64,000 bases of DNA, from positions 26,249,299 through 26,313,298 of the forward strand of contig OX439137.1 of NCBI GenBank assembly GCA_949318235.1, in the 5' to 3' direction. Position numbers and translations under genes: made by a program. The notes under the pieces are model-generated. The model ran no database searches. It saw only the letters and a program-made list of their open reading frames with translations, and was not told the DNA's origin. Below, one piece after another: positions 1-15,895 of the stretch. This DNA is from Ecdyonurus torrentis. Its lineage: Eukaryota; Arthropoda; Insecta; Ephemeroptera; Heptageniidae. The first letter of the stretch is position 1; each line of letters begins with the position of its first letter.

Positions 1-18
1 TTTAATAATAAAACACTT

Positions 19-23
<5 letters not shown>

Positions 24-109
<86 letters not shown>
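24..109. repeat. (CT)n microsatellite
   Basis: Uninterrupted CT dinucleotide repeat of about 43 units. Confidence 0.97.
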
Positions 110-112
<3 letters not shown>

Positions 113-451
113 TTCTCTTCAATATTAATGTAATCATATAAAATAAGTTTGTTAGTGACGCGCCGATGCACCTACGGAGTATTTGCAAACTATTACTGAT
201 GTTACGTAAGTTTTTATGTGACGAAATAATTAATAACATTTCAAATTTTACAGTTTAAAATCAAATACAAAGGAATTAAATATTCCATTGAAATGCTTGA
301 GTTGAAACAGGGGTTTTATAATGTAATTTGTTTTAGTTTGTTTTCTTTCCAAATTCAACTATTCAATAAAGTATGTAGTAAAATAATAGTTGTAATAATA
401 CAAAAAATAATTAGTTTAATACGATAGATTTTATATTATGCCGTAAAAAAT

Positions 452-453
<2 letters not shown>

Positions 454-520
<67 letters not shown>
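454..520. repeat. (CT)n microsatellite
   Basis: Uninterrupted CT dinucleotide repeat of about 33 units, the second within 520 bp. Confidence 0.97.
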
Positions 521-524
<4 letters not shown>

Positions 525-1258
525 CATCAAAATCTTAATTTAAAAATCCTGTTAATAACAGAGCATAAATAGATTAGCTTTTAAAACATGTTTTCATACA
601 TTTAACTATTCAAATTTCTAAAAAAAATTCTCCAATATGGTATATTATTATTATTAATTCATCCTATAAATTCACCTAACTTCATTCATTCAATTTTGTA
701 TATAATAGTCCTTATTATTTTTTCCTAAATTTAACTTTTAATGCACATATTATTGATTACTTTATTAAAGTTATAAATAATAATAATACAAAAATGAAAT
801 GAAAATTTTACTGTCCTATTAAACTGCAATATAAAATATAAAATTACTCGCTTTCCTTTCTATGTGTACGCAAATAAATGCACGTAATAAATTTCCTAGA
901 AGTGCAGTGTCCCTTAAATTATAGTAAGTATGCAACCTGTATAGCATTCATGCTCGAAAAGTTGCCTACTTTACAGGCAATTAAGACACTTCTACTAAAC
1001 CTGATGTAACATTGCCGTGTATTATAGCACGTATTTACTAGCATGACGTCATAAATGTATGACGTAATTTCAAGTAAAACGCGGTAATATACTTGTACTA
1101 TGTAAGTCAAAATCAATATTATAAATTAATACCATATTAAAGAACACGTAAAAATTATTTTAATACTAAAATAATAATATTTGGTAATTTATAAATACAA
1201 GCTATAGTATTGTGAATATATTTTTATTTTATTCCATTGATGTTTTGTTTTATTTTAG

Positions 1259-1410
1259 TTGTTTTACTGACTAGGAGTTGAAAGGTCACCTTGAGGTGTA
1301 TAAGGAGGGATTGACAGAAGTGATCCCCGCCAATTTTACTTGTGGAAGGCAAGAAGCCGGGTGTACTCTACGATTACTTAAGTATTTGCATCAGTATTAC
1401 TAATTATAAT
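1259..1410 (+). other. Possible 5'UTR exon of the LDH gene
   Basis: The segment is visibly richer in G/C than its surroundings. It is bounded by an acceptor-like TTTTATTTTAG on the left and a consensus GTAAGT donor at 1411. The first LDH coding exon opens with a splice acceptor (TTCTTACAG) immediately before its ATG, so an upstream non-coding exon must exist, and this is the best candidate seen. RNA support is absent, so the assignment is tentative. Confidence 0.3.
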
Positions 1411-4192
1411 GTAAGTACACTAATTTTCTATTATTTATTTAGTAAATTTGGTAGATATTAAGATATGTTATGTATATTTTCTGTTATAATTTGATATTTT
1501 AAAATTGTGAATGACATTGATTCAGTATATTATATATCGTGTCTATAATTTATTAATGATAATTATTTACTTAATTGATTTATGTAAATACCTTAATTAA
1601 AAAAAATATTCTGTTGAAATTTTTTCAGGAAATTTTAATTATAATTTACGCATTTTATGATTAATTAATTAGTTATTGAGGATTTGCAATAATTGTCAAT
1701 TAAGTTTTAAAACAAAGTTTTATATAATATATTGTACATTTTTCACATTCAATATTATATACAGTTTTATGAGGGGGTGGGTTACTCCTTATATTTAGAG
1801 GTCGTATAGGGTGAATGTGGTTTACGCAAGACAAGGTCAAATAGGTCAAATTCGCAAAGAAGTTGAGGTCTATGTACTATAATATTTCGTATTTATTTTT
1901 AGATTTTATTACTTTAAGTACGTGTACTTAAGGAAGAGAAAATATACATTTTATAATAGTTCTTTAAATATTTAAATAGGAAAAGTCATTCCTTCGTTAT
2001 TAATATTATGTGTAATTAAATTACATATCTTTCGTAAAATATCTATAAGCTTAAAATTTTGCAATTTCTAGAAAATTGAAAAAAAAAATAATAATAATAA
2101 TAATAATAATGGATTAAAAGACAATTAATTGCTTTGCAAGATAAACTTTGCGTTATCATATGATAACTAATATTAGTGATAAAAAATATATATTTGTAAA
2201 TAATATACATTTTATTTGTTTATAAAAAAGTGAATATAATTTAATTTGCATTTTATCTGATGAAATAATAAAGTTAAATCATCAATGAATTTCCAATATT
2301 TTTCAAGTTCTCTCTCCAACGCAAAAGAATCAAATAGAAATTTTTAAAACTTTCATAACCACTTTTATTGATATATAATTGGTGTATCGCATGTTGATAA
2401 AAGTATAGAAATGTTATCTATAAATGCATTTGCGGTTTCCGATAAAATAAGAGACTTCCGTCTACAATTACATTGGAGAAGAGGGGTGCGTGTGTGTACA
2501 TAAATATACACGAATGAAAAGAATGCTCTAATCGTTTGATTGTTACTTGTTAGGTTAAATGGGGGCAGCGTGAATAATATAAAATAACACAAAGTCACGT
2601 ACGCCCCTCGTTCATATGAGCCGGGTGAAAGTGAATGGAAATTTGCCAAACATATGTCATGAAATAGATCTTTTATCTAAATAATCTTACACTTCCAAAA
2701 TATTTCAATTTATTAATATTTTATTTATAGTCAGCTTATATATGTATAGTTTAATATAGTGTATTTTTACGTTTTATTTATTTGTTTATCTATTTCTTTT
2801 TTGCTATAAATTATTTTAACTGTATATACTTTCATACAAATTATGACAATTTTATATTGTTATACTATTTTGCTTTATTACTGTATTTATTAATTATTAA
2901 CATTTTCATAACAATTCTAATTAATAAAAAGAAATGAGTTCAAAATATTGGTATCCTCGATCAATAACCAAAGTGGAAACATATTGTACGTTTAATATTA
3001 TGTACTGTACTAATGATAGAAGGATAAGTTTTTTTTTTTTTTTTTTTTTTTTAATTTTTTACTCAACAATAATTGGCGCTATTTTCTTGAAAACTGAAAA
3101 CATTTTGTATTAAATTTCATACATACAAAAATTATTATTATTTTTTGTAAAATATATACAATAGCGTACGCAATATAATATTCCGTATATACTATTCTTA
3201 TAAATACTCATAAAAAAAATGCAACCATTGAGAAAAATTACATATTATGCAAAAACACTGCATTGTTAAAAGTAAACAAAACCTTGCTCAATTTTCTTAT
3301 CAGTGTCTTATCAGTCGGAAAAGATAGGACCTTGACTCGATGCTATGTTTTTAAAAAGTTTATAGAAAAATATAGATTTGTATTTCGTATAGTGGTATTG
3401 ATTGAGTGCGGTATCAATTTGTTTATGACAAAATTACATTTAAAACAACAGGTACTTCTCACATGGTTGTGGTAATATATTTAACCATTCAATTGAACGT
3501 GTGTTTTTTCTCATAATAATAAGAATCATAAGAATAACATAGAAAATTTAGTGCAAGTTTTTGAATGGTAAAATATATTATCAAAATCGTGTGTACGCGT
3601 TCGTGATAGGTTTCATCTTAAAATGCATCTTCTTAAATTTTGGCATAGTATCAAGTTTTTTTTTTAATTACATTAATGAGGATAAAAATCATAAAAAATG
3701 AGTTTTTAAAAGATTAGTTAGTAGTGGTAAAAATAATTAGAAAAAAGAGTTAATTTTTGTTGGGGGAAAAAAAAAAAAGTTGACTGTGTGATTGGATAAA
3801 ATTTGGTGAATTCTTCTTTCGAAATGTCAGAAAGACAATACTTACATACAAGTTAACTATTTTAATTTATAAAATTAAACGCTATTATTAGTGTTACAGT
3901 TGTAGGTTGTTGAAAATATAGAGAATTATAAAATTCTTTGGATTAAAATAGCCTATTCATGAAGCTATAACGGCTATGTACACTTTTATCATTACTATTT
4001 TTTTTACTCACAGACGCACCCTCTGTTTAAAATACGCACCCTCCTTCCTTCTATCGCAGGTGATACCCTCCACCCCTTCCAAGAAATTCCACCATATGTA
4101 TACGCATTTGACGCATTAAAAAAAAATTCGAAGTGCATTATATTTTCAGTTGTGTTTGAATTCAGTATAAAATTGAACGTTATTTCTTACAG
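1411..4192. other. Non-coding stretch upstream of LDH (probable intron 1)
   Basis: Low-complexity A/T-rich DNA with an (AAT)n run near 2090-2110 and T or A homopolymers near 3030 and 3770. No exon was recognised. If the proposed 5'UTR exon is real, this is LDH intron 1. Confidence 0.4.
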
Positions 4193-7659
<3,467 letters not shown>

Positions 7660-9319
7660 ACATTTAGAACATACTTATAATCTACTAATTATTTTGTGCC
7701 CAATTTTTTTTTTGCATAATTTTTTTTATCATAATAATTATAATAAGATTTTGTTTATTTGTATAGGTACACGCCTCCCGGATAAATCTGACCGCTTGCG
7801 TTAAAGTGTCCCCATATATTTAACATTTGGAGAGATTAACGCTTCTGATTTATTCGGGAGGAGTTTACATTTTACATTGCAATGCGATTTTTTTACTGCC
7901 ACTACAAATTAATTACTCTGTTTAAATTAATAATAATAATTATTAAAACAACTCGTGATATTTTGTCATTTCAAAATTTAATTACATAATATACTTGTAA
8001 ATTGATTGCAACAAAATTTATTGGAAAAAAATCGCAATCATTATATCGTTATACTTATATTATTAAAAAAAAAAGTCTTTAGAAATTACTTTAGTCTATA
8101 AATTATTTTTAATTGCATAACGAAAATCACATATATATGTGTTAAGTTAGATTTCTCTCCATAATATTTGCGCTCAGAGTTTTGCATTTTAAAATCTATC
8201 ACATAAGAGCTTTCACTGTATTCTTTAAAAAAATGCTTCCGCTTTTCAGATTTAATAAAAATCTAAGGTAAATTAAAAATTCAATTTATATATAATAAAT
8301 TTCTGCTCGTGATAAATTGTTTCATGGATATTAAATTATGTCAACTTTCCGATTTTTTATTAATTATTTATTGCGATTCTACTTATTTTAATAACATATT
8401 ACAATTTACGTAATAATAATAATAAAATGTAATTTTAATGTGTATTTTCCTATTTAATATAATAAGAAAAGTATTTTCTTTGTGAATTAATTTTATTTTG
8501 TTCTCTAGGTCTGCTAATCTTTACTGTATGTACCCTAATTTTCTATCAGTTGATAAAACGTTTTGTTTTGTTTTTGCTTGCTGCCTTTATGGATACTGGT
8601 TATACGTCGATCATGCTTAGAATTTCATTTATTATATAAAAAATTTAATTTATGTTATAGCATAGTATAAGATATGTATTTTATATAGTGTATTTATTTT
8701 TGCGTCAAAGGTAATATAGCGCTGTATTTATAATATTTGTGACCCTGAAAAAAAAAAATAAAAAAAAAATAAAACTATATTTGCACTGCACAATCTTCAT
8801 ACTATAACAATTAAATATGTAATTCACACATTTATCTTTCTAAAATTGTATAGTGTAATAAAATATACTATTTAAAGTGTATATAAAAATAATTTTTAAT
8901 TTGCATGCTAAAAATTTTCCCCAATTTACGCAAAAAAAAAAAAAAAAAAAGTTTTTTTTTAATACATTTCCAAAAATTATGGTTTGGGCTCTATGTATTA
9001 GTTGATGATAATTAAAAAATAATTGAAATGTAGCTTGCCTTCAATAATTCTGATTTATGTTCCGAAGTGTGCAATTACGCGTCGTGCGTATATCACCGTA
9101 ATAATCGTGCACTGCACTCTATTATGAATTTTGCCTTAATCTAAAATATGTCAAACTTTTTGTGTAAAAGAAGTGTTAATTTAAAGTTTAAAGTATAATT
9201 AATATATTAGTATTGCTTTTTAATAATTTGCGATTAAAGTAAAGGATGTAATATGTAATGATGTAACGAGATATGCACTGCACGAGTCACGAGCTCTGCG
9301 CTAGCTTCGGCGGTCTGTC
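7660..9319 (+). other. LDH 3' flank and 3'UTR, then AIRIM upstream region
   Basis: A/T-rich DNA with no further coding exon. AATAAA-like signals cluster near 8755-8775, a plausible end for the LDH transcript. A hairpin-forming element lies just after the stop codon (separate entry). From about 9060 to 9319 the sequence is richer in CG dinucleotides and probably holds the AIRIM promoter. Confidence 0.45.
7766..7868. repeat. Hairpin element just after the LDH stop codon
   Basis: The left arm contains CGCCTCCCGGATAAATC and the right arm GATTTATTCGGGAGGAG. Complementarity continues inward through GCGTTAA/TTAACGC. The arms would fold into a stem in the LDH 3'UTR if the transcript passes through. 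It looks like a short foldback transposon copy. Confidence 0.65.
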
Positions 9320-11782
9320 ATGCCGCAACAAACTTTTAAACTTTTAGCCGCGCGTTTAAAACAAAACAAATGCAACACGTTTTTTTTTGTCAACAAAAAA
9401 ATGAAAAATGGCAGCGATAGTGATACTAAAAACATTATCAAGGAACTAGAAAATGGATTTAAAATGATAAGTGATGGTGACAAGCGTTGGGAAGAATTAT
9501 TAAAAACAACTGAAAAAGCTGTCGAGTCACACAATTATTTACTTGATCAGTTAAATCACGCGAAAAGGTAAAAACATACTTTCAATGGAGCCTTATATTG
9601 ATTTTTCCTGTTGCATGGTATTTAAAAAGTACTTTAATTTTCAGATTTCATGGTGATGCTGAGATAGAAAAGAAATTTCCAAATCTTCAAAGTATGCTCA
9701 TAAGTAAAATATGTTTCAAAATCAGTGAAGAAATTGAATTATTGGAGCGCACCAGGTTTGTAACGAGCATATTTTATTCATTTTTTATTGGCACACTGCG
9801 CAGAAAGTGCACCTTATAGGTTCATCATGGATTAAATTTTCCTAAAAAGTTGATTGAGAGTATAAAAATAACAAAGTAACGCATATATGGTATACCATAA
9901 TGTCCTTTAAAGCATATAACAAGTATTGATTTTTGACATGAAATTTGATTTCTGTATGTATATTCTTGCAGGAAAGAATGTAAGAGAATTCTTGACAGCT
10001 TTCGAACGAAACAAGAAAAAGTCATTTCCTCTATCATGAAATTGGAATCTCCATGCTCTGAGTTATCTACAGGAGTTGGACTTTTAGAAGAGTGTATTGC
10101 TTGCTTCACAGCTTCGTATCCTTTTCATGACGACGAAAGCCATAATATAAAAAATAAAAACCATAAACTTAAGATAAAATTTTATCTTTTACACCGGCAA
10201 AGATTTATCATAATTCCTTTAAAATAAATGCAGATAGTTGTGAAATAAACAGTAGGCTTGTTTGTAAGCCTATATAGCTGTTACCTTATTGCTCTACTGC
10301 TAAAAAAAAAAAAAAAAACATTGGATGAAGTCATTTTTTTGTGTTGAAGAAAAAAAAAGTTTTTAATACGTACATGTATACCCTAGGTCAATGGTCAACG
10401 CAGTTACTCACATATTCTTGACAAAATTGTTGATCATATAAATTAAAAAATTTGTATATTTTAGAAGAAGAAGAAGAAAAAAAAGGCAATACTGAAGTAC
10501 ATTATTCTAAAAGTGTGTGAAGCTCATGTAGGAGCTGTTTGTTTAAATAATACTTCTGTTTAATATAATATAATGTTTAAATAATACTTATGTTTGTTTA
10601 AATAATATATACTTCAACAATTTGAAAAATACATAAAAAATATTGCAGTTTTAAATTGAATTATTTTCACAAATGCCTAATTAATGGTTTTATTATTTTT
10701 TCTTTGTAAATATGAAAACATTGTAAAATTTGATACTGAAGATCCGAGCTTGCTGATATAATCTTTGACATAAAGATAGATATTTGGAGATGACAGTTGC
10801 ATTGGCTGAGTCTCAGGGTTTAGAGCAACCAATGCTCAAGTCTGCATTTGCCTACACACCTTCCCAACGAGAGGTCATTGAAAGTAAGTTCACAATTAAT
10901 TTATTATAATTTAACAAAATGGTATGCTCTATTTCATCAACTTTTGACGCACAGAGTCCTACAACAATTTTTATTTTACCCCCATCGCCAAAACCATCCC
11001 CACCAACCACCCTGATTATGACATATATGTACTATAAGTACTCTATAACTTTAAAGACAGAAAATAAGAGTGCATTTTACAAAGGACCCTGCCTCGCTGT
11101 GACCAGGCAGGCTGCAAGATGCTTTAGAAGAATGGCTTTAGGAGGAGCCTGTGCGTCAAAAGTAGTTGAACTTGAGTATGCTGAGACTTCTGAAATACAA
11201 GTTCTATCATAACATTTCATAAATACCATAAGCTTCATAATTATCATGCCTCACTTCTACCCCCGACTTTATGACACACCATTAACTTATTGCAAACCAG
11301 TGCTGATTTCAACTATCTTTCAATATACTTTCATGAAACCAAGGTGGTTTCATTTTCTTAATTTGTTTCCTCAATATTTAATCGATGCTGTTGCTGCTAA
11401 ACCACACTTCTACTTTTAGCGGTTTTCCTTACTTTGACGCATCTACGTTTATTACAATAACCATAAAAACATGCAGCAACATTTATTGTGGCAACAGGTA
11501 TAAAACACTTCTACACCTGTTTTCATAGAAGTTTTTTTTTCTTTTTACCTGATGTCCCGATAAATGTTGATGTGCATTTCTATGGATATCGCGATAAACG
11601 TCGATGGAAGATAAACGTAAGCAAAACCACTAAAAGTAGCAGTGTGGTTTAGACGCAACAGTATCAATGTACTATTTTTTTTTTATTTAAAACACATAGC
11701 CAAGACAATATTGTCAGCTTAATTATTTTATACTTTATTGATTTTAGGAGCTGCTGTAAAATGGAAGTTTTATTCAACCTGA
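9320..11782 (+). CDS. AIRIM: AIRIM (C1orf109) homologue, ribosome maturation factor
   Basis: In human cells AIRIM acts with CINP and the AFG2 AAA-ATPases in cytoplasmic 60S subunit maturation. Exons 9320-9567, 9645-9755, 9972-10115, 10780-10883 and 11748-11782 give 642 nt (213 aa) in phase. Recognition rests on the order of segments matching the human protein: an N-terminal helix with RWEELL, then RFHGDAEIEKKFPNLQ (human has a comparable RF...FPDL block), a helical EIELLERTR segment, and a C-terminal SYLEMTVALAE. The protein appears mostly alpha-helical, with no signal peptide or membrane segment. An in-frame ATG at 9401 would give 186 aa and drop a Lys/Phe-rich N-terminus with no clear counterpart. 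The last exon encodes only 11 residues plus the stop and is the least certain part. An AATAAA lies shortly downstream, near 11839. Confidence 0.75.
10935..11176. mobile_element. Terminal-inverted-repeat element, family F copy 1 (AIRIM intron 4)
   Basis: The ends are inverted copies of each other: TTTTGACGCACAG on the left and its complement CTGTGCGTCAAAA on the right, each next to a GGAGGA/TCCT block. The interior shares ACCAGGCAGGCTGCAAGATGC with a second copy at 17298-17530. No transposase ORF is present, so the copy is non-autonomous. Confidence 0.7.
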
Positions 11783-12060
11783 ATCTTCATTTATTTTTCC
11801 ACAAATTAATTTGTATTTCCTTTTTTTTTTTTTTTTTAAATAAACATATTTTTCAACTAAAATGTTTATTTCTTATATTATAAAGTGTGTCTCCTTGCAT
11901 GCTTCAATTACTTATTTCAAAGCAAATTCAGGTTTAATAATTCAGAAATTATTTATGAAAGCTTAACAAGTTAATTTAAACTATGGAATAGTCAATAATT
12001 GGAAAGAGCCTATACAATGGGAGGGGGGAATCAATTTGTACAGTAAAGAAAATAATTTAA

Positions 12061-12668
12061 TATTTGAGTATGTTTAAAAAAATATTTAGAAAATAGTTGG
12101 TAGAGATTAGAGCACGTTGAATTGAAAATTAATAAAACGCGAAAATTCTCTAATTTAAATAGTAAATTGGGACTAGGGATCAAATATTCTAGCTTGAGCT
12201 AGTTAAAAAGTAGACGTTAAAGGGATGGAGGTATAGTGTCAAAATAAAATACGATGTGTCTAGCATCTCACGTTCTCACACTACGTCAAAGACACAACAT
12301 TATAAAACAGCATCAGACTTACTCTTTGCCTTAGACCGGTTTCGTCCTTTACCTAGGACTCATCAGTAAGGCTCCGCAGAGAGCTCTGTACAGCTAGAGA
12401 TGGCTCACACCACATCTTCTAACTGACTGAGCTGAGGAAGCAAGTGGCAGTCCATACCTCCATCCCTTTAACGTCTACTTTTTAACTAGCTCAAGCTAGA
12501 ATATTTGATCTCTAGTCCCAATTTACTATTTAAATTAGAGAATTTTCGCGTTTTATTAATTTTCAATTCAACGTGCTCTAATCTCTACCAACTATTTTCT
12601 AAATATTTTTTTAAACTTATTAATACTAACCGCGATGGTTTTTTCCTAATACGCATATTTGAGTATGT
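12061..12668 (-). mobile_element. Foldback retroelement-like insertion with hammerhead motif
   Basis: Two 163-bp inverted arms (12072-12234 and 12454-12616) match with a single mismatch seen (GGGATC versus GAGATC). They enclose about 219 bp that carries a hammerhead ribozyme motif on the minus strand. A 13-bp direct repeat TATTTGAGTATGT at 12061-12073 and 12656-12668 looks like a target-site duplication. A long variable duplication plus a hammerhead fits a retrotransposed element related to Penelope-like elements or retrozymes (known associations of hammerheads). Degraded pieces of the arm occur at 27965-28060 and about 38300-38375. No reverse transcriptase ORF is present. Confidence 0.65.
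12322..12383 (-). ncRNA. Hammerhead ribozyme motif (type I topology)
   Basis: Read on the minus strand: stem I strand GCCTTA (12372-12367), core CTGATGA (12366-12360), stem II GTCC/GGAC (12359-12356 and 12347-12344) with the 8-nt loop TAGGTAAA, core GAA followed by stem III ACC/GGT, C17 at 12334, then stem I strand TAAGGC (12333-12328), perfectly complementary to GCCTTA. Further CTCT/AGAG pairing extends stem I around an internal loop, as in loop-loop stabilised hammerheads. All invariant core bases are present. Predicted cleavage lies between 12334 and 12333. Stem III has no loop bases, which in known Penelope and retrozyme hammerheads goes with dimeric action. Confidence 0.85.
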
Positions 12669-14098
12669 AAATAGAAAATGAAAGGATAGGAAAGAACAGG
12701 ATATAATTACCAGCAAGGGTCTTAATTACCACAGTAGAAGTTGTATGGAGAGGTCAAGGTCTCACGTGACTCAGTATTTTTTTATAAAAACTTTATTTTA
12801 TAACTGAGAGCTATTAACACATTATTGATCCTAACATTATTTTTTCCTTTAAATGATCTAAGGATAGGACCAACAATTGCCTTACCATTTACCACAATGA
12901 AATCCATAGCTGGGTGAAGATCTTGATGGAACAGTAAACAGGTGACTGTATCGTGGTGAAGTGCTTGTTGAATTTCATACTTTTTAGATATAAATATAAA
13001 ATTACTATGTATAAATTATAGAAATAGGTGGCCTAGAGCTCGTAGTACAAGTTAATCCCTGCTTGTCCTATTATTTTACTTATACAATAAACGCTCGCTT
13101 TTGTTAAGTTCAATTCTGTGAAATTCTCAAGACTTCAATATAAACATAGCAGTGTTAAAGCCGTCATTTTTGTGAATTTCAATTTTGTGAAATTAAGGCA
13201 TTTTTTTAGATTAGGTAATTCAAATAGAATATCGTTATTCAATTTTCTGTTGCCTTTTCATTTATTTTATCCTGGATGTTATATTTTGTTGCCCATTTGA
13301 TCAATGTAATTTTGACCCGCAATACACGTCTCCAGCTGACCAGTTCTTTTCAGTGGGAATCCTCTCTGGATTACATAACATAAGTTATCTACTTACATTA
13401 TGTGAAATGACCATTTTCTGGGTCCTTTGCAATTTTACTAAATCAAGAGTTTCCAGTATTAATTTAAGTTTTTTTTATACCTATATAATACTTATCCTTG
13501 CAACTGCTCTTTAATTTCCATCAATATTGTTATAAAAATATTCATAGATGAAAAAAAAAAAAAAAAAAAAAACTATACTATCATAAGGCATGATACTATG
13601 TCATAAGTCATAAGGTACATACAGTTAATTTAAAATCAATAAAAATTTACACATTTATATGATATTTATTGATCAGCTAATTACATTAAGTTGAAAAGAA
13701 ATTTAAATCAGTATTTTGGAATGAGAGATTACAATAAAGTATATTAATATATTTTTGTATTTGTAATTAATACTTAATAGAATTCATATTTATTTGACAT
13801 CAAAGAACCAAAAAATATGGCATTAAATCCTGAAGTTCCTTACTTTTATATCTAAGTGCTAGATTTGATAACATCTGAAACAAAAATAAAAAAAATAAAA
13901 ATGAGCATGGTACAAAAAATGTTTAGTGAGTAAAGGACTGATGAAAAATGATAGAATAACACATCAAGAGCCTATGTATGGAGTCCCTGCCAGTAACACC
14001 TCAATTTTCCATTCCCAAATTTTTCAAATCTATGTACTATTCTATCAAATTTTTTTAAAGTCATTTATGATAAAGTTGATAAATATAAAATTTTAATA

Positions 14099-14141
<43 letters not shown>

Positions 14142-14187
14142 ACGATAAATTTTTAAGTCAATTTTTACACATGACACACTTTAAATC
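12669..14187. other. Intergenic stretch between AIRIM and WDR77 3' ends
   Basis: No coding exon was recognised. The genes converge here, so part of it is 3'UTR of WDR77 on the minus strand. Minus-strand AATAAA signals are possible near 13660 and 13790. A runs lie at about 13551-13571 and 14100-14140. Confidence 0.5.
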
Positions 14188-15853
14188 TTACTTACTTGCT
14201 ATTGACTGATAAAAGAACTGTTTAGCAATTTTGCTCTCATCTGCTTCCATCCAACTTACTACATATGAGCAGTACATCGAAATGGAAGCGGATGTAAGCA
14301 CAATCGCTGAACGTCAGCCTCAAAACAGTTGTTCCTTAATATTCAATAGACCTTTTATATGTAAACACATGCAAGACTTACTGTGGCACAACCAATCATC
14401 CTCATCATGTGGGTTTAGCTCAGGTAGTGGCTCAGGATTTTGCTTGAGAGGTTGATGTTTGAGAACCTTTGAGTCCCAGCCACATGAGTACAGACCATCA
14501 CAATGAGTCCAGCATATACCTCGCACGTAGTCACTGTGACGTGTGTCCTCATACCTGGTGATAATTAATACAAACTTTGTTATATTACAATACATCTTCT
14601 TATAATTAAGATATTTCTAGCACAGGCATATTAATTATTTTTAATATAAATAGAAGATAATTTTACTTACAGTGTAGCAAGACGTTGTGCATCATAGTTG
14701 TATGCTACGACTTTGTTGTCATCCGAGCATGCTGCTAACAAGTTGGCACTGAAAGCAAGAGAAATAATCATTGTATTTATTATAACGGTCAAAAAATAAT
14801 AAAATTAAAAAAAAAAAAAAAAAAAAAAGAGTAAAATACAGATAATTTTTAACTTTCACCCGCCTAAACATATTTTACATTTTAGTTTTTGCTCTTGCCA
14901 ATAAACTATTAGAGTATTATGTACATACATACATATCATGACGCTATAATCCCTTTCGGGGTAAGCCAACAACACAGATGTTTTATCCTGACCCAGTGAT
15001 AGACCTCCACAACTTCCTATCCTGACATACTTCACTTGCTTCTGCCAGTCTCATACCTTGTTTCATACATTTCCTTTTGCATTTCATACTGCGTACATTC
15101 TTATTTTTCAAACATCTTCCAACCACCTCAGACCATGATGTTTTAGGCCTGCCTCTATCACTCCTTCCATCCACTCTACTATGAAATACCTGCTTTGCTA
15201 TTCTTTCATCACCCATTCTCTCAACATGACCAAACCACCGTAACAGTATTATGTATTTCAGGTAAAATGGCCCTCAAACAAATCTAACCAATTGCAGTTT
15301 CCCCACCCATACATATGCCATTTGAGATTTAATAATGCATGTTTGTTTTTTTTTTGACTAGTGTATACTATTGCATGTAAGTACGTAAAATTCATGTAAA
15401 TTTCTATGCCAATATTTCTCCCCCTTCTCATTAGTCATTAGTACTAAAAATTTAACATTGGTATCTTTTACCTTTGACTTTCAAATAAAGGTCGGTCAAT
15501 GAATTTCAGATATAACTACAACACTTAATTCAAGGATATTAAATACAACACCAGCTTACTTGTACGGAGAGAAGCGTAACTTGAAGACAGAACGTCGCAG
15601 AGGTAGGTTAGTATCCACAACTTGATTATTTTGTCGAGTATCTACCATAGAGATTACCCCTGCTGCACTTCCAACTGCCAATACAGAGCCATCTCCAGGT
15701 TGCCATGCTACAGCAGTCATAGCAACGCTGCCCTTGAGTATCACTAGAACATAAACAAAAAAGTTTACAGTATTATAATTTTGTTCACACTTCATTTATA
15801 ATGTAATTTATTCAAGTATTACATTTAGCCTAATAAAATGATTGTAAAAGTTA

Positions 15854-15895
<42 letters not shown>

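Larger units (their letters stand above)
1..1258. other. Non-coding A/T-rich stretch
   Basis: No credible coding exon was seen on either strand. The stretch holds two long CT microsatellites and otherwise low-complexity A/T-rich DNA. A CRE-like palindrome TGACGTCA lies at 1044-1051, followed by a second half-like site TGACGTAA at about 1060. The short ORFs here have no recognisable composition and are treated as chance. Confidence 0.6.

Noticed and set aside
10116..10227. Read-through of AIRIM exon 3 to the stop at 10227
   Set aside because: The extension is Lys/Asn/His-rich and unlike the family, whereas splicing at 10115 to 10780 restores the expected SYL segment.
10919..11212. 97-residue plus-strand open frame
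   Set aside because: Coincides with the family F terminal-inverted-repeat element in AIRIM intron 4; no protein-like motifs.
12061..12668. Interpretation as an ordinary DNA-transposon MITE
   Set aside because: The 13-bp duplication is too long for known cut-and-paste families and the hammerhead points to a retroelement, though this is not proven.
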